A DNA stretch of 64,000 bases from Pseudomonas mediterranea CFBP 5447 (GCF_000774145.1 NZ_KN322985.1:395910-459909), one strand, 5' to 3'; positions 44,445 to 54,154 are shown, numbered from the stretch's first letter. Numbers and translations: made by a program. The notes: generated by a model from the letters alone, not told the origin.

Positions 44445-45515
44445 TTACAGCAACGGCGCCACAATCGGTTCCTTGCTCGGCCACGCATCCAGCACAGCCT
44501 TGAACAGCGTCGCCAGGGGAATCGCAAAGAACACCCCCCAGAATCCCCACAACCCGCCAAACAGCAGCACCGCGCAGATGATCGCCACCGGGTGCAGGTT
44601 CACCGCTTCGGAGAACAGCAGCGGCACCAGCACGTTGCCGTCCAGCGTCTGGATGATGCCGTAGACTGCCATCAGGTAGATGAACTGGTCGCTCCACCCC
44701 CACTGGAACAGCGCAATCAAGGCCACCGGCACAGTCACCACCACCGTGCCGACATAAGGCACCACCACCGATACGCCCACCAGCAGCGCCAGCAACGCGG
44801 CGTAGTTGAGCCCGAGGGCCACGAAGCCGATGTAGGTCACGCCGCCGCAGATCAACACCTCGATGACCTTCCCACGAATGTAGTTGGCGATCTGGCGATT
44901 CATCTCCTGGGCCACCCGGGTGATCAGCGCCCGCTCACGGGGCAGGTAACCACGAACCCAGCGGCCGATCATTTCCCGGTCCTTGAGAAAGAAAAACACC
45001 AGGATCGGCACCAGCACCAGGTAGATCATGATGTTCACCAACAGCGGCAGACTGGATAACGAAAACGTCAGTGCCCACTGGCCGAACTTGCCGATCTGGC
45101 CGCGCACCACTTCGATGGTCTGGAGTACCTGCTCGTCCGATACCAGGTGCGGATAGCGCTCGGGCAACAGCAACAGCAGGGACTGCCATTTGGTGAGCAT
45201 GCCTGGCAATTCGTTGAATAGTGTCACCAACTGGTGCCAGAGCAGTGGCACGATCATCACGACGAACACCACCAGCAGCCCCATGAACAGGGCAAACACC
45301 AGGCCCACCGCCACGGTGCCGGGCAACCGCAGGCGTTCCAGCGTCGTCACCAATCCTTGCATCAGGTACGCCAGCACCATGCCCGCCAGCACCGGTGCCA
45401 GCATGCCACCCAAGGTGAGGACAGCGGTGAACCCCAGGAATAGCAGCACCGCCAGCACCACCGCCTCCTCGTCGGAGAAGTAGCGCTGAATCCAGTCGCG
45501 TAACACTTTGAACAT
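44445..45515 (-). CDS. AI-2E/PerM-family transporter
   Basis: 356 residues with about eight membrane segments: the N-terminal pairs LAVLLFLGFTAVLTLGGML and VFVVMIVPLLWHQL, then LVNIMIYLVLVPILVFFFLKD near 165, and the C-terminal YVGTVVVTVPVALIALFQWG and LLFGGLWGFWGVFFAIPLAT. This is the PerM/YdgG-type AI-2E transporter family; transport of autoinducer-2 itself is not implied. It is upstream of nothing on this strand until tusA. Confidence 0.86.
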   Translation of the reverse strand: MFKVLRDWIQRYFSDEEAVVLAVLLFLGFTAVLTLGGMLAPVLAGMVLAYLMQGLVTTLERLRLPGTVAVGLVFALFMGLLVVFVVMIVPLLWHQLVTLFNELPGMLTKWQSLLLLLPERYPHLVSDEQVLQTIEVVRGQIGKFGQWALTFSLSSLPLLVNIMIYLVLVPILVFFFLKDREMIGRWVRGYLPRERALITRVAQEMNRQIANYIRGKVIEVLICGGVTYIGFVALGLNYAALLALLVGVSVVVPYVGTVVVTVPVALIALFQWGWSDQFIYLMAVYGIIQTLDGNVLVPLLFSEAVNLHPVAIICAVLLFGGLWGFWGVFFAIPLATLFKAVLDAWPSKEPIVAPLL

Positions 45516-45545
45516 TAAAAATCCTTAAGCAACACCATCGGTTAT

Positions 45546-45785
45546 TCAGGCTTTCTTCAGCCAGTAACGGTAGACGCCGTTATCGTCTTCTTCATGCAGC
45601 AGCGTATGACCGGCCAACCGGGCGAAGGTGCGGAAATCACGCTGCGAGCCCGCATCCGTGGCGATGACCTTGAGCACGTCGCCACTGGCCAGACGGTTGA
45701 GCTCCAGCTTGGCCTTGAGCAATGGCAACGGACAATTCAGGCCGCTGGCGTCCAGTTCGGCATCGTGGGCTACAGCATCGGTCAT
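45546..45785 (-). CDS. TusA-family sulfur carrier protein
   Basis: 79 residues. TusA-like fold with the active cysteine in the family signature LDASGLNCPLPLLKAKLELN near residue 18. It carries persulfide sulfur in tRNA thiolation or related sulfur transfer. The partners are not nearby, so the exact member (TusA proper or a YeeD/SirA paralogue) is not certain. GGAGTGAATCC precedes the ATG. It stands 30 bp upstream of the PerM-type transporter gene on the same strand. Confidence 0.85.
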   Translation of the reverse strand: MTDAVAHDAELDASGLNCPLPLLKAKLELNRLASGDVLKVIATDAGSQRDFRTFARLAGHTLLHEEDDNGVYRYWLKKA

Positions 45786-45884
45786 GGATTCACTCCGCAG
45801 CAGGTCGTAGAGCCGCCTAGAATATCTGGTCCCGGGCCCGGTGTCCGGCTACAGTAGGGTCTTTGTCGACTAAGGCCCCCGTGC

Positions 45885-47318
45885 ATGACATTTCTGCGCC
45901 CCACCCTGCTGACGCTCGCTTGCCTGCTCGCCTCACCAGGCTTCGCCGACGACCTGCCGTCACTTGGCGATGCCAGTTCTGCCGTTGTCTCGCCGGAGCA
46001 GGAACACCAGCTGGGTCGTGCCTGGCTGGCCCTGCTGCGCAGCCAGGTCCAACAACTCAACGATCCACAGCTCAAGGATTACGTCGAGACCAGCGTGTAC
46101 AAGCTGGTGGAAACCAGCCAGGTCAATGACCGTCGCCTGGAATTCATCTTGATCAACAGCCCGCAGCTCAACGCCTTCGCCGCACCTGGCGGGATCGTCG
46201 GGGTCAACGGCGGCCTGTTTCTCAACGCCCAGACCGAAGGCGAATACGCCTCGGTGATGGCCCACGAACTGGCTCACCTGTCGCAACGCCACTTCGCCCG
46301 TGGCGTCGAAGCCCAGCAGCGCATGCAGGTACCCATGATGGCTGCTCTGCTGACCGGTATCGTGATTGCCGCCGCCGGCGGTGGTGATGCGGGGATCGCC
46401 GCAATTGCCGGGACCCAGGCGGCCGCCATCCAGGAACAACGACGTTTCTCACGCCAGAATGAGCAGGAAGCCGACCGCATCGGTATCCAGAACCTGGAAA
46501 AGGCCGGCTACGATCCACGCTCCATGCCGACCATGTTCGAGCGCCTGATGCGCCAGTACCGCTTCGACGCCAGGCCACCGGAATTCCTGCTGACGCACCC
46601 GGTCACCGAATCCCGCATCGCCGACACCCGCAACCGCGCCGAACAGGCCAAGCCGGGCGGCACAGAAGACAGCATGCGCTATCAACTGATCCGCGCACGC
46701 GTCCAGTTGATCTACGAGGAAACCCCAGGCTTGGGCGCCAAGCGTTTCCGGGCACAACTGGATGAAAATCCCAAGAACGATGTGGCCCGCTATGGCCTGG
46801 CGATTGCGCAGATCAAGGGCGGCCAGTTGAACGAAGCACGGCAGAACCTTGCCCCCCTGCTGGCCAAGTCACCCAACGAAATCATCTACAACCTGGCCCA
46901 GGTCGACCTGGACATCACCAGCAACAAGCTGGCCGACGCTCAATCCCGCGTCGATCGGATGCTGACCCAATACCCAGGCAATTATCCACTCAATCAGGTG
47001 CGCGTCGACCTGCTGCTCAAGCAGAACCGCCCCGCCGACGCCGAGAAAGCCCTGGAAACCCTGCTCAAGACCCGCCCGGACGATCCGGACGTCTGGTACA
47101 TGGTGGCCGAGACTCGCGGGCTCTCGGGGAACATCATCGGCTTGCACCAAGCCCGCGCGGAGTACTTCGCCCTGGTGGGAGACTACCGCCAGGCCATCCA
47201 GCAACTGGACTTCGCCAAACGGCGCGCCGGCACCAACTTCCCGTTGTCGTCACGTATCGATGCCCGGCAGCGAGAGCTCATGGAGCAGGAGCGCATGGTC
47301 AAGGACATGATGGGCTGA
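45885..47318 (+). CDS. BepA-like M48 metalloprotease with TPR
   Basis: 477 residues. Signal peptide (LLTLACLLASPGFA), an M48 zinc peptidase domain with HELAH at 127-131 (MAHELAHLSQRHF) and the distal glutamate in NEQEADRIG near 194, then TPR-like helices in the C-terminal half (VARYGLAIAQIKGGQLNEAR, PLNQVRVDLLLKQNRPADAE). This is the BepA/YfgC layout, a periplasmic protease/chaperone that helps OMP and LptD assembly. It is divergent from tusA. Confidence 0.92.
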   Translation: MTFLRPTLLTLACLLASPGFADDLPSLGDASSAVVSPEQEHQLGRAWLALLRSQVQQLNDPQLKDYVETSVYKLVETSQVNDRRLEFILINSPQLNAFAAPGGIVGVNGGLFLNAQTEGEYASVMAHELAHLSQRHFARGVEAQQRMQVPMMAALLTGIVIAAAGGGDAGIAAIAGTQAAAIQEQRRFSRQNEQEADRIGIQNLEKAGYDPRSMPTMFERLMRQYRFDARPPEFLLTHPVTESRIADTRNRAEQAKPGGTEDSMRYQLIRARVQLIYEETPGLGAKRFRAQLDENPKNDVARYGLAIAQIKGGQLNEARQNLAPLLAKSPNEIIYNLAQVDLDITSNKLADAQSRVDRMLTQYPGNYPLNQVRVDLLLKQNRPADAEKALETLLKTRPDDPDVWYMVAETRGLSGNIIGLHQARAEYFALVGDYRQAIQQLDFAKRRAGTNFPLSSRIDARQRELMEQERMVKDMMG

Positions 47319-47348
47319 GAAGACAATATTCGCGGTCAGGCTCTGCCC

Positions 47349-47440
47349 CTGTGGGAGCGAACCTGCTCGCGAAAGCGGTGGGTCAGCTTGCAATGATGTT
47401 GGATGTGCTACCCCTTCGCGAGCAGGCTCGCTCCCACAGG
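47349..47440. repeat. REP doublet, family A (long form)
   Basis: TGTGGGAGCGAACCTGCTCG and CGAGCAGGCTCGCTCCCACA enclose about 50 bp containing GTGGGTCAGCTTGCAATGATG. The left arm has one substitution (GAACC for GAGCC). Confidence 0.88.
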
Positions 47441-47480
47441 GGCAACATATTCGCCAATGGATGCCCATTCACCGGGCACA

Positions 47481-47510
47481 AAAAAACCGCCTCTCTCGAG
47501 GCGGTTTTTC
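47481..47510. terminator. Bidirectional intrinsic terminator
   Basis: AAAACCGCCTC-TCTC-GAGGCGGTTTT: an 8-bp GC stem, extended by A-T pairs on both sides, so it can act for the bepA-like gene (+) and for mucD (-), whose ends converge here. Confidence 0.92.
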
Positions 47511-47527
47511 ATTGCGTCACCAACCGA

Positions 47528-48958
47528 TCATTCGGCCAGCTTGAAGGTGATGAAGCTCGCACGCCCCTGGCGCAGGACCCGCATCGATACCGAGCGATTC
47601 TTCGGCAGGGCCTTGGCGATCTCGGTGAACTCCTTGGTGGAACCAATGGCCTGGTTGTTCAGGTGCGTGATGATGTCACCGGGTTGCAGGCCGATCAGGG
47701 CAGCAGGACCGTCCTGCACTTCCTTGATCACCACACCGCCCTGCAACTCCAGGGCTTTCTTCTGCTCGGCCGTCAGCTCGACCACTGCCACGCCGAGGCG
47801 ATTACTGCTGCGCTCGACGCCGGACTTGGGTTGTGATTCCAGCTCCGCGCCCTCTTCAGGAATGGCACCGACCGTCAACTCGACGTTCTTGCGCTTGCCC
47901 TCGCGAATCACTTCCAGATTGGCCTTGGCACCGGCCTTGAGGGCGCCCACCAAGTGTGGCAGGTCAGCGGACATGATGATCGGCTGGTCATTGAGCTTCA
48001 GGATCACATCACCAACCTGCAGGCCGCCCTTGGCAGCCGGACCACCTTCCTGGATCTGTGCCACCAGCGCACCCGCCGGTTTTTCCAGCCCGAACGACTC
48101 AGCCAGGTCCTTGTTCACTTCCTGGATGACCACGCCCAACCAGCCGCGACTGACCTTGCCACCACTTTTCAGCTGGTTGGACACGTCCATGGCCACATCG
48201 ATCGGAATCGCGAAGGACACGCCCATGAAACCGCCCGAACGGGTGTAGATCTGGGAGTTGATGCCCACCACCTCACCGGACAGATTAAACAACGGACCGC
48301 CAGAGTTACCCGGGTTGATCGGCACGTCGGTCTGGATGAACGGAACGTAGTTTTCGTTCGGCAGGCTGCGGCCGATCGCACTGACGATACCCTGGGTCAC
48401 GGTGTGGTCGAAGCCGAATGGCGAGCCAATGGCTACGACCCACTGACCGGCCTTCAGGTCCTGGGACTTGCCGAGCTTGAGCACCGGCAGGTCCTTGCCG
48501 TCGATTTTCAGCAGCGCCACGTCGGAGCGCGGATCGGTACCGATCAGCTTGGCCTTGAGCTCGCTGCGATCGGCCAGGCGCACCAGAATCTCGTCGGCAT
48601 CGGCAATCACATGGTTATTGGTCAGGATGTAGCCGTCGGGCGAAATGATGAAACCCGAGCCCAGGGACTGGGCTTCACGCTGGCGACCACCGCCCGGCGA
48701 ACGCGGTTGCTGCGGCATTCCGCGCTCGAAGAACTCGCGCAGCATGGGCGGCAACCCTTCCAGATCCGGCATCTGCTGCTCCGAGACGCGGCGATCCGGC
48801 AGCTTCTGGGTGGTACTGATGTTCACCACCGCAGGCGAGGCGTTTTCGACCAGCTGGGTGAAGTCAGGCAAGCTGTCCGCCACGGCGGGAACGGCCTGGC
48901 CGAGCACCAGCACGGTGGCAAGGATGGAAAAACAGGTTTTCAAGCTTGGTATCGACAT
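47528..48958 (-). CDS. mucD: DegP-like periplasmic serine protease MucD
   Basis: 476 residues. Signal peptide MSIPSLKTCFSILATVLVLG then a trypsin-like domain and two PDZ domains. The triad is H116 (LTNNHVIAD), D146 (DPRSDVALL) and S219 (NPGNSGGPLF). The start at 48958 has GGGAG upstream; the longer frame adds an unlikely leader. MucD degrades misfolded periplasmic and alginate-related proteins and dampens AlgU signalling. It is separated from mucB by 208 bp, where mucC would be in P. aeruginosa. Confidence 0.96.
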   Translation of the reverse strand: MSIPSLKTCFSILATVLVLGQAVPAVADSLPDFTQLVENASPAVVNISTTQKLPDRRVSEQQMPDLEGLPPMLREFFERGMPQQPRSPGGGRQREAQSLGSGFIISPDGYILTNNHVIADADEILVRLADRSELKAKLIGTDPRSDVALLKIDGKDLPVLKLGKSQDLKAGQWVVAIGSPFGFDHTVTQGIVSAIGRSLPNENYVPFIQTDVPINPGNSGGPLFNLSGEVVGINSQIYTRSGGFMGVSFAIPIDVAMDVSNQLKSGGKVSRGWLGVVIQEVNKDLAESFGLEKPAGALVAQIQEGGPAAKGGLQVGDVILKLNDQPIIMSADLPHLVGALKAGAKANLEVIREGKRKNVELTVGAIPEEGAELESQPKSGVERSSNRLGVAVVELTAEQKKALELQGGVVIKEVQDGPAALIGLQPGDIITHLNNQAIGSTKEFTEIAKALPKNRSVSMRVLRQGRASFITFKLAE

Positions 48959-49053
48959 ACGGCTCCCGTTACGACGAGCAGGGTTAAGCGATATGGAGCA
49001 AGGAATACCGGTGGGAAGACACGCCGGTATCGTCGCTCCGGAAAAACAGGCAA

Positions 49054-49077
49054 GGACAGAGCCGAGCGGCTCTGACC
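49054..49077. other. Strong hairpin in the mucB-mucD gap
   Basis: CAGAGCCG-AG-CGGCTCTG stem, extended by GG/CC pairs after an A-A mismatch. No U-tract follows directly in either direction, so it is more likely an RNA-processing or stability element than a terminator. It lies in the minus-strand 5' region of mucD. Confidence 0.5.
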
Positions 49078-49166
49078 TAATAGAAAAAAAACTGAAGTTT
49101 TGCAAATGAAAATGCTGACAGGAAGTTTCGGCATTTCGATCAAGACCGAACCACCGGGGCAGCACG

Positions 49167-50111
49167 TTACTGAGTCGCCGTGGCATCGGAACGCATCGAA
49201 AGCGCGATCCGTTCTGCCGTACCAATCGGGATTTCACCGACCACGGTCACCATCATTTCGCCCTGGGGCGTCGTGAGGCGACGAGAGACGGCTGCCGTCG
49301 GGCCAAGCTGGGTACGCGTGTCGGTGACGTTTGCGCCGTTCAGCGGCTCCAGGAATACCGAGAACCGGGCCAGGCCATCGTCGTACATCAGGCTGCTGAC
49401 CTGAACGCTGGTCTCCGGGTCCTTGCGCACGGCACTGTTGGTCAACTCGAAGCCAGGGGGAAGCCAATCCGAGTGCCAGGTGGCTTTCGCCACGGCAGCC
49501 TTGCTGGCGTCCTGGACGACTGCCTTGCACTCCGCACTGGCTTGCAGGTCGCTGTCTGCCGGCTCGGCAATGTTCAGTCGCGTGAACTGGAAACGTTCGA
49601 GCAACTGTCCCTTGTCGTTAAGCAGCAGGGACTTGAGCGGCAGGCCGGTCTCTTTGTCCAGGTGCAGCTCAAAGCCGTAGCGATGCTGGTCCTTGGGCGT
49701 CAGGGAAACGATGACAGCCGGTCGCCCGGCCACGCGCGACTTGCCGATGACGGCAAGGTCGTACCAATTCTTGAGTTTTTGCGGATCAAGCGCACGGGCA
49801 GTGCCCTCGGTATTCCCAATCCCTGGGATAAGGGCGCCACTGACGCATTGAGTATGTCCATCGATGCGCAGGACTTCCTGCGCCGAGCCATCCTGCTGGA
49901 GCAACCGCTCCCGTACCTTCCCATCCTGGACACGATGCCAGATGTTATGGGTAGAAAAACTACCGTTGCGCTCGTAAACGAAGGTGCCCTGGAAGCTTTG
50001 TTGTTGCTCGGCCTGGCCCAAACGATTCAACCAGTCCTGAGCCTCATCGGCGTACGCTGGGACAGCACACCAGCCACCCAGCAGCAGCGTGAAAAGAGGT
50101 ATGGCGCGCAA
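49167..50111 (-). CDS. mucB: MucB (RseB-type) sigma-factor regulatory protein
   Basis: 314 residues. Periplasmic regulator that binds MucA and shields it from proteolysis until lipid or OMP stress signals arrive. The signal peptide FTLLLGGWCAVPAYA is followed by the MucB/RseB N-terminal fold (EQQQSFQGTFVYERNG, STHNIWHRVQDGKVRERL) and a C-terminal domain. The start codon is TTG at 50111 with AAGGA six bases upstream, nine bases after mucA. Coupled to mucA. Confidence 0.96.
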   Translation of the reverse strand: MRAIPLFTLLLGGWCAVPAYADEAQDWLNRLGQAEQQQSFQGTFVYERNGSFSTHNIWHRVQDGKVRERLLQQDGSAQEVLRIDGHTQCVSGALIPGIGNTEGTARALDPQKLKNWYDLAVIGKSRVAGRPAVIVSLTPKDQHRYGFELHLDKETGLPLKSLLLNDKGQLLERFQFTRLNIAEPADSDLQASAECKAVVQDASKAAVAKATWHSDWLPPGFELTNSAVRKDPETSVQVSSLMYDDGLARFSVFLEPLNGANVTDTRTQLGPTAAVSRRLTTPQGEMMVTVVGEIPIGTAERIALSMRSDATATQ

Positions 50112-50120
50112 GGGTTGTCC

Positions 50121-50708
50121 TTAACGGTTTTCCAGACTGGCCGCACGGGCGTAAGGCAATGCGCTTTCAGTCCCTTTCAGGGCAGCCTGTTGGGCATGCT
50201 GACGCAGGTAGTTGGGCAGACGCTGGTCGTGCCAGCCTGGCTGCCCCTGAAGAACGCCGTTGACCATGGGGCCGGCGGCTTCCGAGCTTTCACTGTAACC
50301 GGCCAATACCGCTGGGCCCTTGACCTGTGGAGCGACCAGGCCTGGCTGGTTGGACTGCTGCGCCATCTGCACACCGGCGATTTCATCCTGGTTGTACAGA
50401 CGTACACCGGCCAGAACGGCGACGGTCACCGAAGCGGCCACTGCCAGACGACCCAGGCTGCGCCATGGGCTACGGGAAGCTTTTGCCGGTACGGCTTCGT
50501 CGGCCAATGCAGCAGAAACGGCCGCAGCGATATCCAGGCGCGGAAGCAGCAGGTCCTTGTGCATGACAGCCCGGGCGATCTGGTAACGAGCCCAGGTCTC
50601 ACGGGTTTCAACATCGTCAAAGGCATTCAATACCCGACGTAATTCCAGTTCGTCCGCTTCGTTATCCATCACTGCGGACAGCGATTCCTGCAGGGCTTCA
50701 CGACTCAT
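50121..50708 (-). CDS. mucA: MucA anti-sigma factor
   Basis: 195 residues. Inner-membrane anti-sigma factor for AlgU. The cytoplasmic N-terminus (MSREALQESLSAVMDNEADE) binds AlgU, one membrane segment spans about 86-103, and the periplasmic C-terminal part binds MucB and is cut by AlgW and then MucP. The protein is full length, so the strain is not expected to be mucoid through a mucA truncation. It follows algU with a 31-bp gap. Confidence 0.96.
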   Translation of the reverse strand: MSREALQESLSAVMDNEADELELRRVLNAFDDVETRETWARYQIARAVMHKDLLLPRLDIAAAVSAALADEAVPAKASRSPWRSLGRLAVAASVTVAVLAGVRLYNQDEIAGVQMAQQSNQPGLVAPQVKGPAVLAGYSESSEAAGPMVNGVLQGQPGWHDQRLPNYLRQHAQQAALKGTESALPYARAASLENR

Positions 50709-50739
50709 GGCGTTCCTCTCTTGGCTATCGCCGCTGTCT

Positions 50740-51321
50740 TTAGTTTTCCTGCAACAATGGTTGCAGGGCTTTATCGATGGCCTCCCGGGCGCGGAAGATC
50801 CGGGAGCGCACGGTGCCTACCGGACATTGCATGACGCTCGCAATGTCCTCGTAACTCAGACCGTCGAATTCACGTAAAGTTAACGCCGTACGCAAATCTT
50901 CAGGCAGTTGCTGGATGGTCCGATGGACGGTGCCCTCGATCTCATCCCGCAGCAATGCTCGCTCCGGGGATTCGAGATCCTTGAGGCCATGATCGCCATC
51001 GTAGAACTCTGCGTCTTCGGAACTGACATCGCTATCCGGCGGCCGGCGGCCGCGTGAAACCAGATAGTTTTTCGCCGTGTTAATGGCGATGCGGTAAAGC
51101 CACGTATAAAACGCGCTGTCCCCGCGAAAATTACCAAGTGCGCGGTAGGCCTTGATGAAGGCTTCCTGAGCGACATCCTGGGCTTCATGGGTGTCGTGCA
51201 CAAACCGCACGATCAACCCGAGAATTTTGTGCTGGTATTTCAGCACCAACAGATCGAAAGCTCGCTTGTCGCCGCGCTGAACACGTTCGACCAGCTGCTG
51301 ATCCTCTTCCTGGGTTAGCAT
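50740..51321 (-). CDS. algU: ECF sigma factor AlgU (RpoE-like)
   Basis: 193 residues, the family length. Envelope-stress sigma factor controlling alginate, osmotic and envelope-stress genes. Region 2 includes RAFDLLVLKYQHKILGLI and FYTWLYRIAINTAKNYLVSR; region 4 includes LTLREFDGLSYEDIASVMQC and GTVRSRIFRAREAI. The ATG at 51321 has GGAGTG before it. Two AlgU-type promoters lie 60-90 and 253-280 bases upstream, fitting autoregulation. It heads algU-mucA-mucB-mucD and is divergent from nadB. Confidence 0.98.
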   Translation of the reverse strand: MLTQEEDQQLVERVQRGDKRAFDLLVLKYQHKILGLIVRFVHDTHEAQDVAQEAFIKAYRALGNFRGDSAFYTWLYRIAINTAKNYLVSRGRRPPDSDVSSEDAEFYDGDHGLKDLESPERALLRDEIEGTVHRTIQQLPEDLRTALTLREFDGLSYEDIASVMQCPVGTVRSRIFRAREAIDKALQPLLQEN

Positions 51322-51380
51322 GAACACTCCTCGATAAGCTCGAAGGAGGCTTGCATGACTAATTGACCGGACTTGCAAAC

Positions 51381-51407
51381 ATAGACTCGGGCTTTTCGCA
51401 AAAGTTC
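51381..51407 (-). promoter_or_regulatory. Proximal AlgU-dependent promoter of algU
   Basis: Minus strand GAACTT, 16 bases, TCTAT. The -35 is the exact AlgU/RpoE consensus and the -10 fits the TCTRA-type element. It lies 60-86 bases upstream of the algU start. Confidence 0.7.
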
Positions 51408-51573
51408 TCCCCCTTTCAAGCAAGTTTCCGGCGCGCTCTGATCCGGCACGCACGAAAAACGCAGCACGAGATTCCCCGGCTGCGCGAATAATCTGTCACC
51501 GGGCCTGCTGGCAAAGACGCTCAATCGAGGTCTGCACCAACCCGACGCTGTTCCCTTTTGCAGACAACCGTCT

Positions 51574-51601
51574 ATTGAACGTAAGCGATCAGCAAAAGTT
51601 C
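51574..51601 (-). promoter_or_regulatory. Distal AlgU-dependent promoter of algU
   Basis: Minus strand GAACTT, 17 bases, TCAAT. Again an exact -35, with a -10 close to TCAAA. It lies about 253-280 bases upstream of algU. Two self-activated promoters parallel the P1/P3 arrangement known for P. aeruginosa algU. Confidence 0.6.
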
Positions 51602-51878
51602 CCGCCATTTACAGCCATTAAAAGCAGACATTGGGCAACCGTGACGAGATCAGCCGCGTTTATCCTCGAAAAGACGGTCTTGTTACCCATCGGCGAAAAA
51701 ACCGATCCGACGAAGCGCGTCGCCTTTCTGTCACGTTGGTTTCACATTGCCATGAATGCCCGGCTATTGTGCCGTTCCACCCCTCTATATACTAGTGGGC
51801 TGCGTGGCTGCCTGACGCCGCTGAAGCGGATGCCTTGCGCCAACCCCGACCCGGGTCGCCTTGAGCGGAAACTATCGA

Positions 51879-53495
51879 ATGAGCCAACAGTTTCAACATG
51901 ATGTTCTGGTAATCGGCAGCGGTGCCGCCGGATTGAGTCTTGCATTGACGTTGCCGGAGTACCTGCGCATTGCAGTGCTGAGCAAAGGCGACCTGGCCAA
52001 CGGCTCGACGTTCTGGGCGCAGGGCGGCGTCGCAGCCGTACTGGACGATACCGACACCGTCGAGTCCCATGTCGACGACACCCTCAATGCCGGTGGCGGC
52101 CTGTGCGATCCTGAAGCAGTGCGTTTCACCGTCGAGCATAGCCGCGAAGCCATCCAGTGGCTGATCGACCAGGGCGTGCCTTTTACCCGTGACGAGCAGT
52201 CCGGCACTGAAGACGGCGGATTCGAATTCCACCTGACCCGTGAGGGCGGCCATAGCCATCGGCGCATCATCCATGCGGCCGATGCCACCGGTGCGGCGAT
52301 TTTCAAGACGCTGCTGGCCCAGGCTCAGCGGCGACCGAATATCGAGCTGCTGGAGCAGCGAGTCGCCGTCGACCTGATCACTGAAAAACGCCTGGGCCTA
52401 GCCGGCGATCGCTGCCTCGGCGCCTACGTGCTCAACCGTGGCACCGGTGAAGTCGACACCTATGGCGCACGTTTCGTGATCCTGGCGTCCGGTGGCGCAG
52501 CCAAAGTCTATCTGTACACCAGCAATCCCGACGGTGCTTGCGGCGACGGCATCGCCATGGCGTGGCGCTCGGGTTGCCGGGTGGCGAACCTGGAATTCAA
52601 TCAGTTCCACCCCACCTGCCTCTATCATCCGCTGGCGAAGAGCTTCCTGGTCACCGAGGCCCTGCGTGGCGAAGGCGCCCACTTGAAGCTGCCCAATGGC
52701 GAGCGTTTCATGCAGCGCTTCGACGCGCGCGCCGAACTGGCGCCGCGGGACATCGTCGCCCGGGCCATCGACCATGAAATGAAGCGCCTGGGTATCGACT
52801 GCGTTTACCTGGATATCAGTCATAAGCCCGAGGCATTCATCAAAAGCCATTTCCCGACGGTGTATGAGCGCTGCCTGGAATTCTCCATCGACATCACCAA
52901 ACAACCGATCCCGGTGGTGCCGGCCGCGCATTACACCTGCGGCGGCGTAATGGTCGACCAGCACGGCCGCACCGACGTACCGGGCCTGTACGCCATTGGC
53001 GAAACCAGCTTCACGGGCTTGCATGGCGCCAACCGCATGGCCAGCAACTCGCTGCTGGAGTGTTTTGTCTATGCCCGCTCGGCCGCTGCGGACATCCTCG
53101 AACAGTTGCCACAGATTGCCATCCCGGCCGCCCTGCCCTCGTGGGACGCCAGCCAGGTCACCGATTCGGATGAAGACGTGATCATTGCGCACAACTGGGA
53201 TGAACTGCGGCGGTTCATGTGGGACTACGTGGGTATCGTGCGCACCAACAAGCGCCTGCAAAGGGCCCAGCATCGGGTGCGGCTGTTGCTGGACGAGATC
53301 GATGAGTTCTACAGCAATTACAAAGTCAGCCGTGACCTGATCGAACTGCGCAACCTGGCCCAAGTGGCCGAGCTGATGATTCGCTCAGCGATGGAGCGCA
53401 AGGAAAGCCGAGGACTGCATTACACCCTCGATTATCCGAACCTGCTGCCCGAGGCGCTGGACACTATCCTGGTGCCGCCCACCTACGCCGACTGA
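51879..53495 (+). CDS. nadB: L-aspartate oxidase
   Basis: 538 residues. FAD enzyme oxidising aspartate to iminoaspartate in NAD synthesis. The FAD motif [13 protein letters not shown] starts near residue 11. [28 protein letters not shown] and [18 protein letters not shown] are signature stretches of the aspartate oxidase/fumarate reductase fold. I chose ATG 51879 (MSQQFQHDV), the family N-terminus; a TTG 18 bases upstream is possible. The last 32 bases overlap the convergent ygfX gene. nadB beside algU is the usual Pseudomonas order. Confidence 0.96.
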   Translation: MSQQFQHDVLVIGSGAAGLSLALTLPEYLRIAVLSKGDLANGSTFWAQGGVAAVLDDTDTVESHVDDTLNAGGGLCDPEAVRFTVEHSREAIQWLIDQGVPFTRDEQSGTEDGGFEFHLTREGGHSHRRIIHAADATGAAIFKTLLAQAQRRPNIELLEQRVAVDLITEKRLGLAGDRCLGAYVLNRGTGEVDTYGARFVILASGGAAKVYLYTSNPDGACGDGIAMAWRSGCRVANLEFNQFHPTCLYHPLAKSFLVTEALRGEGAHLKLPNGERFMQRFDARAELAPRDIVARAIDHEMKRLGIDCVYLDISHKPEAFIKSHFPTVYERCLEFSIDITKQPIPVVPAAHYTCGGVMVDQHGRTDVPGLYAIGETSFTGLHGANRMASNSLLECFVYARSAAADILEQLPQIAIPAALPSWDASQVTDSDEDVIIAHNWDELRRFMWDYVGIVRTNKRLQRAQHRVRLLLDEIDEFYSNYKVSRDLIELRNLAQVAELMIRSAMERKESRGLHYTLDYPNLLPEALDTILVPPTYAD

Positions 53496-53916
53496 ACCTG
53501 AGCCGCACACGCAGGCGCCGATGGACATCCGGCGCCAGCGCGTCGCGGGGCACGCACAGCGAGCGGATCCGCCACTCGCCCTTCAAGCGAAAGCGCAGTA
53601 TCACGATCAGTGGCAGTGCCAGGCTGTCAGGGCGTAGCTGCACAGCCTTCCAGCCATCGGCCTTGTTCCAGAGCTGCCAGCCGTCAACGTCCCGACGCAA
53701 GCCGCAAAATGCCTGACGGTGAGTCAACAACAACTGTCGAGGTATCGTCCAGATGCCGTGGGCTAGGCACAGCACAACGCCAAGCAGTGCAAACCCCGGC
53801 GGGACAGACATCAGGAACAACGAGCCCAGCGCGAAGACTTGGGCCAGCAGGTAGGCCGCCAGCAGTTGCCCGGAGGCCTGCCAGCGGCATTCGAAGCGAT
53901 TACTTCGGCTGGACAC
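53464..53916 (-). CDS. ygfX: YgfX-like inner membrane protein
   Basis: 150 residues. Two hydrophobic segments ([35 protein letters not shown]) near the N-terminus followed by a soluble basic tail rich in arginine ([14 protein letters not shown]). This is the YgfX (CptA) layout, which lies next to sdhE in proteobacteria; the E. coli member affects cell division proteins and has been described as the toxin of a CptAB pair. The GTG start overlaps sdhE by 17 bases, so it is translationally coupled. The stop lies inside nadB, an overlap of 32 bases. Confidence 0.85.
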   Translation of the reverse strand: MSSRSNRFECRWQASGQLLAAYLLAQVFALGSLFLMSVPPGFALLGVVLCLAHGIWTIPRQLLLTHRQAFCGLRRDVDGWQLWNKADGWKAVQLRPDSLALPLIVILRFRLKGEWRIRSLCVPRDALAPDVHRRLRVRLRFSRRRWAAPG

Positions 53917-54154
53917 GGTCCAGGATCATCCGGACCATGCGCTGCAGTTCCGGATCTTCGGATTCGCTGCGCTCCATGAACCAGCCGAACATGTCCTGGT
54001 CTTCACATTCGAGCAGGCGGACATAGCAGGCACGGTCCACGTCATTAAGGTGGGGATAGACCTCTTTCACGAATGGCACCAGCAGGACATCAAGCTCAAG
54101 CATGCCGCGGCGGCTGTGCCAGTAGAGGCGATTCAGTTCTACATCTTCGACCAT
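53900..54154 (-). CDS. sdhE: SdhE, FAD assembly factor for succinate dehydrogenase
   Basis: 84 residues. Small all-helical protein that promotes covalent FAD attachment to SdhA. The invariant RGxxE motif is present as [12 protein letters not shown] near residues 15-21, followed by the conserved [14 protein letters not shown]. It overlaps ygfX by 17 bases and is divergent from ygfZ, the standard arrangement in gamma-proteobacteria. Confidence 0.96.
   Translation of the reverse strand: MVEDVELNRLYWHSRRGMLELDVLLVPFVKEVYPHLNDVDRACYVRLLECEDQDMFGWFMERSESEDPELQRMVRMILDRVQPK

Noticed and set aside
51721..51800. Sigma-70 promoter for nadB around TTCACA / TATACT
   Set aside because: Several overlapping weak matches with poor spacing; none stands out enough to annotate.
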